Below the pieces are notes generated by a model. That model searched no databases and was not told the origin of the DNA. It saw only the letters and a list, made by a program, of their open reading frames with translations. Both the position numbers and the translations under genes were made by a program. A stretch of 64,000 bases of DNA from Paenibacillus oryzae (GTDB lineage: Bacteria > Bacillota > Bacilli > Paenibacillales > Paenibacillaceae). The stretch lies in assembly GCF_001675045.1 (NCBI RefSeq), contig NZ_LYPA01000047.1, forward strand, positions 117,370 through 181,369, in the 5' to 3' direction. Shown here one piece after another: positions 53,813-61,395 of the stretch (positions are counted from its first letter, which is position 1; each line of letters begins with the position of its first letter).

Positions 53813-55102
53813 ATGGCAGAAATAATCGTACCTGATTTGGGAGAATCGATCTCGGAAGGCACTATTTCAAAATGGTTTGTGAAGGACGGCGACACCGTCA
53901 ATCAAGGCGACGTGCTCCTTGAGCTGGAAACGGATAAGGTCAACATCGAAATTAGCGCGGACAGCAGCGGCACCGTGTCCGGCATTACGAAAAAAGACGG
54001 CGACGTTGTTCTGGTTGGCGAATCGATCGGCACAATCGGGGCCTCATCCGGGGCTCCTGCGCCAGCAGCGGCCGCTGAGCCGGCACCGCAGCCTGTTTCG
54101 CAGGCAGCAGAAGCTTCCGCTCCAGCGGCCGCAACACCGGCTTCGACCCCTGCTCCGACCGTCGCGCCTGCTGCAGGAAATAACGCCGCAAGCGTAAATG
54201 CTTCTCCGGCGGCGCGCAAGCTGGCTCGCGAGCAAGGCATTGATTTGACCCAGGTGCAAGGAAAAGACGGCATTGGCCGCATTTACCCGGACGATGTGCG
54301 CTCGCATGGCACCAAGTCGGCTGCTCCGGCAGCGTCCGCCCCGGCTGCTTCAAGCACGCCGGCAGCCCAAGGCTCGTCCCCTGCTCCGGTTGAAGGCGGA
54401 AAGCCGGTTGAGCGCCAGCGGATGTCGCGCAGACGGGCAACGATCGCCAAACGTCTGGTTGAAGCGCAGCGTACGGCTGCAATGCTGACTACCTTTAACG
54501 AGGTAGACATGACGGCGATTCTGGATTTGCGCAAGCGCCGCAAGCAAACCTTCTTCGAGAAAAACGAAGTGAATTTGGGCTTTATGTCCTTCTTTACAAA
54601 AGCGGTTGTTGGCGCCCTGAAGGCGTTCCCTCTGCTAAACGCGGAAATCGACGGCGACGATGTTGTTGTTAAGAAGTTTTATGACATCGGCATTGCGGTA
54701 TCGGCGAAGGAAGGACTTGTTGTTCCTGTTGTCCGCGACGCTGATCGCCTGAGCTTTGGAGAAATCGAAAAAAATATCGTCGATCTTGCGAAAAAAGCTC
54801 GCGCCAACACGCTAGCGCTTAGCGATCTGCAAGGCGGCAGCTTTACGATTACAAACGGCGGCGTTTTTGGCTCTCTGTTGTCCACGCCTATTTTGAACAC
54901 GCCTCAGGTAGGCATTCTGGGCATGCACAAAATCCAGCTTCGTCCTATTGCGATTGATGAAGAGCGGATGGAGAACCGGCCGATGATGTATATCGCCCTC
55001 TCTTACGACCACCGTATTGTAGACGGAAGCGAAGCGGTTCGTTTCCTCGTAACGGTTAAGGAATTGCTGGAAGACCCTGAGCAGCTTCTGCTGCAAGGCT
55101 AG
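53813..55102 (+). CDS. odhB: 2-oxoglutarate dehydrogenase E2 (dihydrolipoyl succinyltransferase)
   Basis: This 429-residue protein carries one lipoyl domain (about 1-76, lipoyl Lys in [11 protein letters not shown]). A long Ala/Pro linker, an E3/E1-binding domain (about 128-165, [32 protein letters not shown]), a second Ala/Pro linker and the catalytic domain follow, ending with [17 protein letters not shown] (catalytic His and Asp). It moves the succinyl group to CoA and forms the core of the complex. The two linkers are low-complexity and GC-rich. It lies 6 bp after odhA and ends with a strong terminator. Confidence 0.95.
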   Translation: MAEIIVPDLGESISEGTISKWFVKDGDTVNQGDVLLELETDKVNIEISADSSGTVSGITKKDGDVVLVGESIGTIGASSGAPAPAAAAEPAPQPVSQAAEASAPAAATPASTPAPTVAPAAGNNAASVNASPAARKLAREQGIDLTQVQGKDGIGRIYPDDVRSHGTKSAAPAASAPAASSTPAAQGSSPAPVEGGKPVERQRMSRRRATIAKRLVEAQRTAAMLTTFNEVDMTAILDLRKRRKQTFFEKNEVNLGFMSFFTKAVVGALKAFPLLNAEIDGDDVVVKKFYDIGIAVSAKEGLVVPVVRDADRLSFGEIEKNIVDLAKKARANTLALSDLQGGSFTITNGGVFGSLLSTPILNTPQVGILGMHKIQLRPIAIDEERMENRPMMYIALSYDHRIVDGSEAVRFLVTVKELLEDPEQLLLQG

Positions 55103-55140
55103 AGTTGGTTCTGGGCAACTTAATATGCCGCTTAATATGC

Positions 55141-55188
55141 AAAACTCCCTGCAAGCAGATGTTCAATCTGCATGCAGGGAGTTTTTTT
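55141..55188 (+). terminator. Terminator of odhAB
   Basis: AAAACTCCCTGCA and TGCAGGGAGTTTT with an inner GCAGAT/ATCTGC pairing, followed by seven T. It is a strong terminator. Confidence 0.88.
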
Positions 55189-55280
55189 ACATATGGCCTG
55201 TGCCGGGTTCTTAAAAAATAGAATGGTTTGACTGTCGTATGAATCTTCATGGAGAGTAAGGAGCGGGCGAGTTATACACT

Positions 55281-55509
55281 TTGTATGTTTATTCGTACAA
55301 ACGCTGCACTTTTGATGGATATTTTGATTGTTTTATACGATAAATCGTACAAAATTTTGGTATAGGGGTAACGGCTGCTTTGTTTTTGTATGAAATTTCG
55401 TACAACCTGTACGTTAATAGGGTTGGTGATGCCATGTTTGTACGATAATTCATACAACCTGCTGGTTAATACAACTGGTGATGCAATGTTTGTATGATGC
55501 ATCGACCCT
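55281..55509. repeat. Array of 20-bp palindromes at 52-53 bp spacing
   Basis: Units start at 55281, 55333, 55386, 55438 and 55490. Each opens with a 20-bp near-palindrome, for example TTGTATGAAATTTCGTACAA (55386) and TTGTACGATAATTCATACAA (55438). The fifth is only half kept (TTGTATGATGCATCG). The 32-33 bp between them are partly alike in units 3 and 4 (both with GGTGATGC and GGTTAATA-type strings) but differ in units 1 and 2. A degenerate relative may lie at 55234. The array fills the gap between odhB and a convergent AraC gene, so it is not in a normal promoter position. Confidence 0.88.
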
Positions 55510-55516
55510 CCGCGCT

Positions 55517-56368
55517 TTAACCGTGTCCGTTTATCTGATGCTGCTTGCGGTACTGCTCCGCTGTCAGCCCGGTGTGGCTTTTGAACGAGCGGCTAAAATG
55601 GGAGGGATGCTTGAAGCCAACCTCATAGCCGATATCGGTTATACTGGCGTTTTGCTGGAGGAGCATCAGCTTGGCTTCGTAAATCCGGCGATGCATTAAA
55701 TAGTGAAAAATGGTCATGCCGGTTACTTCTTTAAAGGTTTTAGCCAAATAATATTTGCTTAAATGCAAACTATCCTGCAGCATGTCCAGATTTATATCCT
55801 CTTTAAACCGAGCCTCCAAGATGCTAATAATCGCTTGTGTATGCTGCTCCTTGGAGGAAGGGAAGCTTGGTATATCCTTTAGCGGATTTTGACATAATTC
55901 TCCGATGATCAGCAGCAAATCCAGCAATCCGGCTTGAAAGCGCTGATGGGCGTAAGGGGTTCCTTGCTTGTACAACTCCTCCAGCCTTGTCAGGGTTTGC
56001 TCCATCTCATCCTTGTCAGAGCCCTTTAATTGAAGACGAATGTTGCGAAGCTTCAGGAAAGGCTCAAGCAAATTGCCGGCAAATCCTGGCTGTATCAATT
56101 GACTGAAATAGTGGGGATCAAAATGAATTATGGTACGTTTGTATTCTACCTTGGGATCATTATGCGCTTTGTGAAGCGTCATGCCGTGCATGAGCAGCAA
56201 ATCGCCGGGCTCCAGCGTATAAACACGGTCATTGATTAAATAATTGGCTTTGCCATGGTGAAAATAATAAATTTCATAATGAAGATGGGCGTGATAGGAG
56301 ATGATTGCATTATAGGTAGCATTAGTGCTGATGCTGTATGGCGTGGAAATCGAATACATGACACTCAT
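55517..56368 (-). CDS. AraC-family regulator with cupin sensor domain
   Basis: This 283-residue protein has an N-terminal cupin (HAHLHYEIYYFHHGKANYLINDRVYTLEPGDLLLMHGMTLHKA) that should bind a sugar or related ligand. A C-terminal AraC domain with two helix-turn-helix units follows (NLDMLQDSLHLSKYYLAKTFKEVTGMTIFHYLMHRRI, then SITDIGYEVGFKHPSHFSRSFKSHTGLTAEQYRKQH). The start at 56368 is set by AGGAGGGGA. It is divergent from two Gfo/Idh/MocA genes at 56615, which it probably controls together with sugar use. The protein end is next to the palindrome array. Confidence 0.88.
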   Translation of the reverse strand: MSVMYSISTPYSISTNATYNAIISYHAHLHYEIYYFHHGKANYLINDRVYTLEPGDLLLMHGMTLHKAHNDPKVEYKRTIIHFDPHYFSQLIQPGFAGNLLEPFLKLRNIRLQLKGSDKDEMEQTLTRLEELYKQGTPYAHQRFQAGLLDLLLIIGELCQNPLKDIPSFPSSKEQHTQAIISILEARFKEDINLDMLQDSLHLSKYYLAKTFKEVTGMTIFHYLMHRRIYEAKLMLLQQNASITDIGYEVGFKHPSHFSRSFKSHTGLTAEQYRKQHQINGHG

Positions 56369-56614
56369 AGGATCCCCTCCTGTGCTACTCAAATTATACA
56401 CCAACCAGAGTTAAATGAAAGAGAGGAATGCGTTAATCCTGTAGAAGCCGAAGCTATTCCGTTTTGTTACTATAGCAGTGTACCTAGGCAAAGGAATGGA
56501 TAGTTTATTTGTTTAAATCAGGAGTATTCGGCACGACTATCTTTCACTTTTTAATGCAGCGCAGGCAGTGAATATTTTTAGTGCGATTATAGGAATAAAA
56601 GGGAGAGCTGAGGC

Positions 56615-57751
56615 ATGGAAGCTGTGAGGCTGGGCATTATTGGGTTGGGAAACATGGGCAAAGGGCATATCGGCTATTTGAACAGAGGTGAGGTCAGTAA
56701 TGTGCTGCTCACTGCTGTAAGCGATTACGATCCAGCGGGGTTAGAGTGGGCGAAGCAGCATGTTGGCGAGCAGGTGGCTTTGTTTGCTGATCCTTATGAA
56801 TTGATGGCATCCGGGCTTGTGGATGGAGTTTTGATTGCAACCCCGCATTATTCTCATCCTGAGCTGGCAATTGCCGCCTTTGAAAGAGGGCTGCATGTGC
56901 TTTGCGAAAAACCGGCTGGCGTCTATACGAAGCAGGTGCGGGAAATGAATGATGCGGCCGCCCGCAGCAATACCAAATTCAGCATGATGTATAATCAGCG
57001 CACCAATCCGCTTTACCAGAAGCTAAAGGACTTGAACGACAGCGGAGAGCTTGGCGAAATCAGACGCACTAACTGGATCATTACCAATTGGTATCGCTCG
57101 CAATCCTATTATGATTCCGGGACATGGAGGGCGACCTGGGCCGGAGAGGGCGGCGGCGTGCTGCTGAATCAGGACCCGCATCAGCTGGACCTGTGGCAGT
57201 GGACCATTAATATGATGCCAAAACGGGTGCGCGCTTTTTGCTATTTTGGCAAACACCGCAATATCGAGGTTGAAGATGATGTAACAGCTTTTGTTGAATA
57301 TGAAAATGGCGCAACCGGCGTGTTCGTAACGACGACGGGAGAAGCGCCTGGCACCAATCGTCTGGAAATTAGCGGAGATCGCGGCAAAGTGGTTATTGAA
57401 GACGGCCAATTGACCTTTTGGAGGCTAAGAACGCCGGAGCGGGAATTTAACGCCGCTTTTACGGGCGGATTCGGCCAGCCGGAATGCTGGAAATGCGAAA
57501 TTCCGATCCATGGCGAAAATCCCGATCACAAGGGCATTACGCAAAATTGGGTCAACAGCATCCTTTACGATGAACCGTTGATTGCACCCGGCGAAGACGG
57601 CATAAAGGGCTTGATGCTGTCCAATGCGATGCTGCTTTCGACATGGCTGGATGATTGGGTGGATTTGCCGATTGACGAGGAGCTGTATTATTCGTATTTG
57701 CAAAAACAAATTGCGGCCTCCCGCAAAACAAACGGAAAGGGTGTTTTATAA
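56615..57751 (+). CDS. Gfo/Idh/MocA family oxidoreductase
   Basis: This 378-residue NAD(P)-dependent enzyme has an N-terminal Rossmann fold (LGIIGLGNMGKGHIGYL), the EKP motif in HVLCEKPAGVYTKQ and the C-terminal alpha/beta domain with GVLLNQDPHQLDLWQW. The latter carries the catalytic-type Asp and His. Members act on inositols, glucose-fructose and sugar acids; the exact substrate is open. The start has GGGAGAG. The stop overlaps the next gene by 1 base (TAATG), and both are divergent from an AraC gene, so a sugar-catabolic operon is likely. Confidence 0.87.
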   Translation: MEAVRLGIIGLGNMGKGHIGYLNRGEVSNVLLTAVSDYDPAGLEWAKQHVGEQVALFADPYELMASGLVDGVLIATPHYSHPELAIAAFERGLHVLCEKPAGVYTKQVREMNDAAARSNTKFSMMYNQRTNPLYQKLKDLNDSGELGEIRRTNWIITNWYRSQSYYDSGTWRATWAGEGGGVLLNQDPHQLDLWQWTINMMPKRVRAFCYFGKHRNIEVEDDVTAFVEYENGATGVFVTTTGEAPGTNRLEISGDRGKVVIEDGQLTFWRLRTPEREFNAAFTGGFGQPECWKCEIPIHGENPDHKGITQNWVNSILYDEPLIAPGEDGIKGLMLSNAMLLSTWLDDWVDLPIDEELYYSYLQKQIAASRKTNGKGVL

Positions 57752-58827
57752 TGAGCAAAAGCGATGGCATGAATTATGCGCCGACAGGCGAAGTAAGGTC
57801 AGTTGTTGAGCCGGGCCAATTTGTGTTTGCTGCGATGAATCTGGATCATGGGCATATTTACGGCATGTGCAATGGATTGATCGAGGCTGGCGCCAAGCTT
57901 AAATGGGTTTACGACAATGATCGGGCCAAGGCGGAAGCGTTCCGGCGAAAATATCCCGAAGCGGAAATCGCGGAAAGCGAGGAGCAGCTTTTGGATGATC
58001 CCGAGGTGTCGCTGATTGCAGCCGCGGCTGTGCCCAATTTGCGAGGACCGCTTGGCGTACGCGTCATGCGGAGCGGAAAGCATTATTTTACGGACAAAAC
58101 GCCGTTTACGACGCTGGAGCAATTGGAGGAAGCGCGGAAAACGTCTCGCGAGACGGGGAAAAAATATGCGGTTTATTACAGCGAGCGGCTGCATGTGGAA
58201 AGCGCCGTACACGCTGGAAATCTGATCTCGCAGGGAGCAATCGGGCGGGTTGTGCAGGTTATCGGCTTTGGTCCGCATCGGCTGAATGCGCCTTCGCGCC
58301 CGGACTGGTTTTTCGAAAAGGAAAAATACGGCGGCATCCTGTGTGACATCGGCTCGCATCAGGTAGAGCAGTTTCTGTATTTTACGGGAAACACCGAGGG
58401 CAAAGTCGTTAACAGCAAGGTGGCCAATTACGCCAATAAAGATTATCCCGAGCTGGAGGATTTTGGCGATATGACGCTGGTTGGCGAAAACGGAGCAACG
58501 GGGTATTTCCGAGTGGATTGGCTGACGCCGGACGGTTTAGGCACATGGGGCGACGGCCGCACGACAATTTTGGGCACGGAAGGGTATATTGAGCTGCGCA
58601 AATATATCGATATCGGCAGGGAAGCCGAAGGCGATCAGCTCTACCTCGTCAACCGTGAAGGAGAGTTTCATATGAAGGTTGGCGGCAAGGTGGGCTTCCC
58701 TTATTTTGGCCAATTGATTCTGGATTGCTTGAACGGCACGGAAAACGCAATGACGCAGGAGCATGCCTTCAAGGCGGCTGAGCTATGTCTGATTGCCCAG
58801 CGGGATGCGCTTGTTGTTGAAAAATAA
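57751..58827 (+). CDS. Gfo/Idh/MocA family oxidoreductase, second copy type
   Basis: This 358-residue protein has the same fold as its neighbour but a different N-terminus: FVFAAMNLDHGHIYGMCNGLIEAGAKLKWVYDND lacks the usual GxGxxG loop. The EKP motif is replaced by TDKTPFTT. The C-domain has GGILCDIGSHQVEQFLYFTG with the family Asp/His pattern. Together with the first gene it may process one sugar in two steps or form a mixed complex; that is inference. The start overlaps the previous stop, so they are translationally coupled. A strong terminator lies 83 bp downstream. Confidence 0.85.
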   Translation: MSKSDGMNYAPTGEVRSVVEPGQFVFAAMNLDHGHIYGMCNGLIEAGAKLKWVYDNDRAKAEAFRRKYPEAEIAESEEQLLDDPEVSLIAAAAVPNLRGPLGVRVMRSGKHYFTDKTPFTTLEQLEEARKTSRETGKKYAVYYSERLHVESAVHAGNLISQGAIGRVVQVIGFGPHRLNAPSRPDWFFEKEKYGGILCDIGSHQVEQFLYFTGNTEGKVVNSKVANYANKDYPELEDFGDMTLVGENGATGYFRVDWLTPDGLGTWGDGRTTILGTEGYIELRKYIDIGREAEGDQLYLVNREGEFHMKVGGKVGFPYFGQLILDCLNGTENAMTQEHAFKAAELCLIAQRDALVVEK

Positions 58828-58854
58828 AGCTCCGGCAGCAGGAGCGCCAAATAA

Positions 58855-58869
58855 ATGTAAGCGCTATTT
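58855..58869 (+). promoter_or_regulatory. cre-like motif
   Basis: ATGTAAGCGCTATTT fits the left part of the cre consensus (WTGNAANCGNW) but lacks the late C. A second similar motif, ATGCAAGCGCTTTAT, is at 58959-58973, before the VOC gene. Either could take part in catabolite control; both are imperfect. Confidence 0.35.
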
Positions 58870-58910
58870 TTCATAATTGTCTACGTTGACAATCCTATAG
58901 GCGATTGCTA

Positions 58911-58946
58911 CGATTAACTCGTGAACACGTGTTAATCGTTTTTTTT
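58911..58946 (+). terminator. Terminator after the Gfo/Idh/MocA pair
   Basis: CGATTAACTCGTG and CACGTGTTAATCG form 13-bp arms with one mismatch and a 2-nt loop, followed by eight T. Confidence 0.85.
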
Positions 58947-59010
58947 ATACAAGCTGTTATGCAAGCGCTTTATTGTTTTATGCCATTATGGAATCGAAGG
59001 GGCTGGGCAA

Positions 59011-59481
59011 ATGGGTAAGCAAACTGGAGGCAACGGAACTTTAGGCAACCATACTATTACGCAAATCGGATTGCTTGTTCATGATATTGAAGCGGTATCG
59101 GCGGCATACGCCCAATTTTTTGGCGTGGAAAAGCCGAATTGGTTCTGGACGGATACGGTAGACAAAGCCCAAACGGAGCTCCGGGGCGAATCCACCGAGG
59201 CACGGGCCAAGCTGGCTTTTTTTGATATGGGCTCACTGCAGCTGGAGCTGATCGAGCCTGATCACAACCCCAGCACATGGCGCGAACATTTGGATCAGCA
59301 TGGAGAAGGCATTCATCATATCGCATTCGGCGTTGAGGGCATGAAGGAGCGGATTGCGGCAATGGAGAAAGGCGGCATGAAGCTGATTCAGAAGGGCGAA
59401 TACACAGGAGGCCGTTACGCTTATCTGGATACGTTTGGGCCGCTTAAGGTTATGCTTGAGCTGCTGGAAAATGACAAGTAG
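59011..59481 (+). CDS. VOC family protein (methylmalonyl-CoA epimerase-like)
   Basis: This 156-residue protein has ITQIGLLVHDIEAVSAAYAQFFGVEKPNW (first module with Gln/Leu strand), LAFFDMGSLQLELIEP (metal Glu), GEGIHHIAFGVEGMKERIAAM (metal His) and YAYLDTFGPLKVMLELLE. The arrangement is like methylmalonyl-CoA epimerase or a related sugar-linked VOC enzyme. Neighbours are oxidoreductases of sugar metabolism. The start has AAGGGG. The substrate is unknown. Confidence 0.78.
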   Translation: MGKQTGGNGTLGNHTITQIGLLVHDIEAVSAAYAQFFGVEKPNWFWTDTVDKAQTELRGESTEARAKLAFFDMGSLQLELIEPDHNPSTWREHLDQHGEGIHHIAFGVEGMKERIAAMEKGGMKLIQKGEYTGGRYAYLDTFGPLKVMLELLENDK

Positions 59482-59489
59482 CGCCAGGG

Positions 59490-59630
59490 CGTGTCTGAAA
59501 ACCCGCTTAAGGTCATCTATCGCTGCCTTTTCGCTCCATGCTGCCTTACTTTTCCTCGACTTACCTCCGGTAAGCCGTCAAGATGATCCAATTGGAAAAG
59601 CGAAGCCTGGTCGGAGCACATCCTGCTAAG
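59490..59630. repeat. Possible dispersed structured repeat
   Basis: The gap between the VOC and SDR genes begins GTGTCTGAAAACCCGCTTAAGG. It contains a small central hairpin (CTTACC TCC GGTAAG) and facing strings CTTTTCGC / GCGAAGC-type near 59527 and 59596. It has the look of the foldback repeats in this genome but shares no long exact string with the 185-bp units. I call it only as a candidate. Confidence 0.3.
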
Positions 59631-59643
59631 GAGGAAAGCTAAT

Positions 59644-60342
59644 ATGAATTTGTTAATTACGGGAGCGGGTAGAGGCTTAGGCCTGCAATTGACCCGCGAA
59701 GCAGCAGAGCGCGGACATACGGTTTGGGCAGGCGTTCGCGCCCCGGCTTCAGCCGGAAAGCTGAAGGAGCTTCAGGAAAAACACGGCGATGCCATCCGGC
59801 TGTTGACGCTGGATGTGGAGGACGAAGGATCCATCGTGCAAGCTGCCCAGGAATTAACACACCAGGCCGGTGTGCTGGATGGCGTAATCAACAATGCGGC
59901 GGTGCTGCTGGGCCGGGAGCAGAAGCTGGAATCGGTAAGTCTTGAGGAGCTGGAGCAATCGTTTCGGGTTAATTTGTATGGCCCCATAGCGGTTGCCAAA
60001 TACATAATGCCTTTGCTGCGCAAGGGCGAGCAGCAAGCCATTATCAACATCAGCTCCGAAGCGGGAGGTTTTGCGGGCGCCTATGACGGGGATTATGGCT
60101 ATGCCTTGAGCAAAAGCGGGCTGAATATGTTTACGGCTCAGCTGCATAAGGCGTTAACCCCGCAGGGCTACGCGGTTTACGCCGTTCATCCCGGCTGGAT
60201 CAGGACCGATATGGGAGGCGCTTCAGCGCCCGGCGATGCGGGAGAAGCCGCAAAGGGCATCCTGGATTTGATCGAGCGCAAGGTTATTCCGCCGGAAGGG
60301 GCATTTTTCATCAATGCCGACGGCAGCCCGCGAGCGCTGTAG
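59644..60342 (+). CDS. Short-chain dehydrogenase/reductase
   Basis: This 232-residue classical SDR has the cofactor loop ITGAGRGLG (TGxxxGxG), NNAAVLL (NNAG type), catalytic Ser in NISSEAGG and YALSK (YxxxK, catalytic Tyr and Lys). It should reduce or oxidise a small carbonyl or alcohol with NAD(P)H. It fits the sniffer/CsgA-like group in length, but the substrate is not known. The start has AAGGAGG. It is one of several oxidoreductase genes in a row. Confidence 0.85.
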   Translation: MNLLITGAGRGLGLQLTREAAERGHTVWAGVRAPASAGKLKELQEKHGDAIRLLTLDVEDEGSIVQAAQELTHQAGVLDGVINNAAVLLGREQKLESVSLEELEQSFRVNLYGPIAVAKYIMPLLRKGEQQAIINISSEAGGFAGAYDGDYGYALSKSGLNMFTAQLHKALTPQGYAVYAVHPGWIRTDMGGASAPGDAGEAAKGILDLIERKVIPPEGAFFINADGSPRAL

Positions 60343-60438
60343 AGCCGCAGACTGCCGGCATCAGCTCGCCAATCAGAGAGCAAGCCTTAGCAAACAGGAA
60401 GCAGCCGATGCTTCAATCAGGTTGAGGAGGAGATCTCT

Positions 60439-61392
60439 TTGAAGTACAGAAGACTGGGTAAAACGGGATTGAAGGTCAGTGAAATCAGCTTGGGTAGCTG
60501 GCTGACTTACGGCAACTCGGTAAACGATGTGACAGCGGAAAAAACAATTCAGCAGGCTTATGAGCTAGGCATCAATTTTTTTGATACCGCGAATGTCTAC
60601 ATGCAGGGCAGAGCGGAGGAAGTGGTGGGAGAGGCGCTGCGCCAATATCCCCGCGAATCTTATGTCTTGGCGACAAAAGTATTTTGGCCGATGGGAGAAG
60701 GTGTCAACGACCGCGGGTTATCCCGCAAGCATGTGATGGAGCAGGCAAACGCAAGCCTTAGACGGCTGGGCCTGGATTATGTGGACATCTATTATTGCCA
60801 TCGCTACGATACCGAAACGCCTGTGGAGGAAACGCTTCGCGCTATTGATGATCTAATTCGAGCGGGTAAGGTGCTGTATGCTGGAGTAAGCGAATGGACA
60901 GCTGCACAAATTCAGGAGGCGTTAGGAGCAGCCGACAGATATTTGCTGGACCGCATTGTCGTTAACCAGCCTCAATACCATATGTTTAATCGGGGTATCG
61001 AAAAAGAAATTGTGCCCCTTAGCAGCCGACATGGCATAGGTCAGGTTGTTTTTTCTCCGCTTGCTCAAGGCGTTTTGACCGGCAAATACAAACGTGGAGC
61101 TGATGGCGTGCCGCAAGGCAGCCGCGCACTGGATTCGTCGGCAAATCGCTGGATTACTTCTCTCTTGAGCGACTGGCATTTGTCGCGCGTGGAGAAGCTT
61201 TCGGCGCTTGCCGCTGAAATTGGCTGCACTACGGGCCAATTGGCGCTTGCATGGGTGCTCAGGCTGGACAATGTCGCCAGCGCTATTGTAGGCGCCAGCC
61301 GTCCGGAGCAGATTGCCGAAAATGCCGGCGCTTGTGAAATCAGCCTTTCTGCTGAGCATCTGTCCGCGATTGAAGATATTTTGGGAGAGTAG
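60439..61392 (+). CDS. Aldo/keto reductase
   Basis: This 317-residue (beta/alpha)8 enzyme starts MKYRRLGKTGLKVSEISLGSWLTYG. Catalytic residues are seen as Asp in FFDTANVY, Tyr in the same string, Lys in LATKVFWP and His in YCHRYDTETPVEE. It resembles the voltage-gated potassium channel beta / YghZ-type reductases (AKR6/14-like). The start is a TTG with GAGGAG 7 bp upstream. The GH9 gene begins 3 bp after the stop, which suggests one transcript, an unusual pairing. Confidence 0.88.
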   Translation: MKYRRLGKTGLKVSEISLGSWLTYGNSVNDVTAEKTIQQAYELGINFFDTANVYMQGRAEEVVGEALRQYPRESYVLATKVFWPMGEGVNDRGLSRKHVMEQANASLRRLGLDYVDIYYCHRYDTETPVEETLRAIDDLIRAGKVLYAGVSEWTAAQIQEALGAADRYLLDRIVVNQPQYHMFNRGIEKEIVPLSSRHGIGQVVFSPLAQGVLTGKYKRGADGVPQGSRALDSSANRWITSLLSDWHLSRVEKLSALAAEIGCTTGQLALAWVLRLDNVASAIVGASRPEQIAENAGACEISLSAEHLSAIEDILGE

Positions 61393-61395
61393 CCA

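Noticed and set aside
55281..55509. CRISPR array: 20-bp repeats with 32-33 bp between them
   Set aside because: The parts between repeats in units 3 and 4 are similar to each other, the repeats vary at many positions, there are no cas genes and the repeat is shorter than usual.
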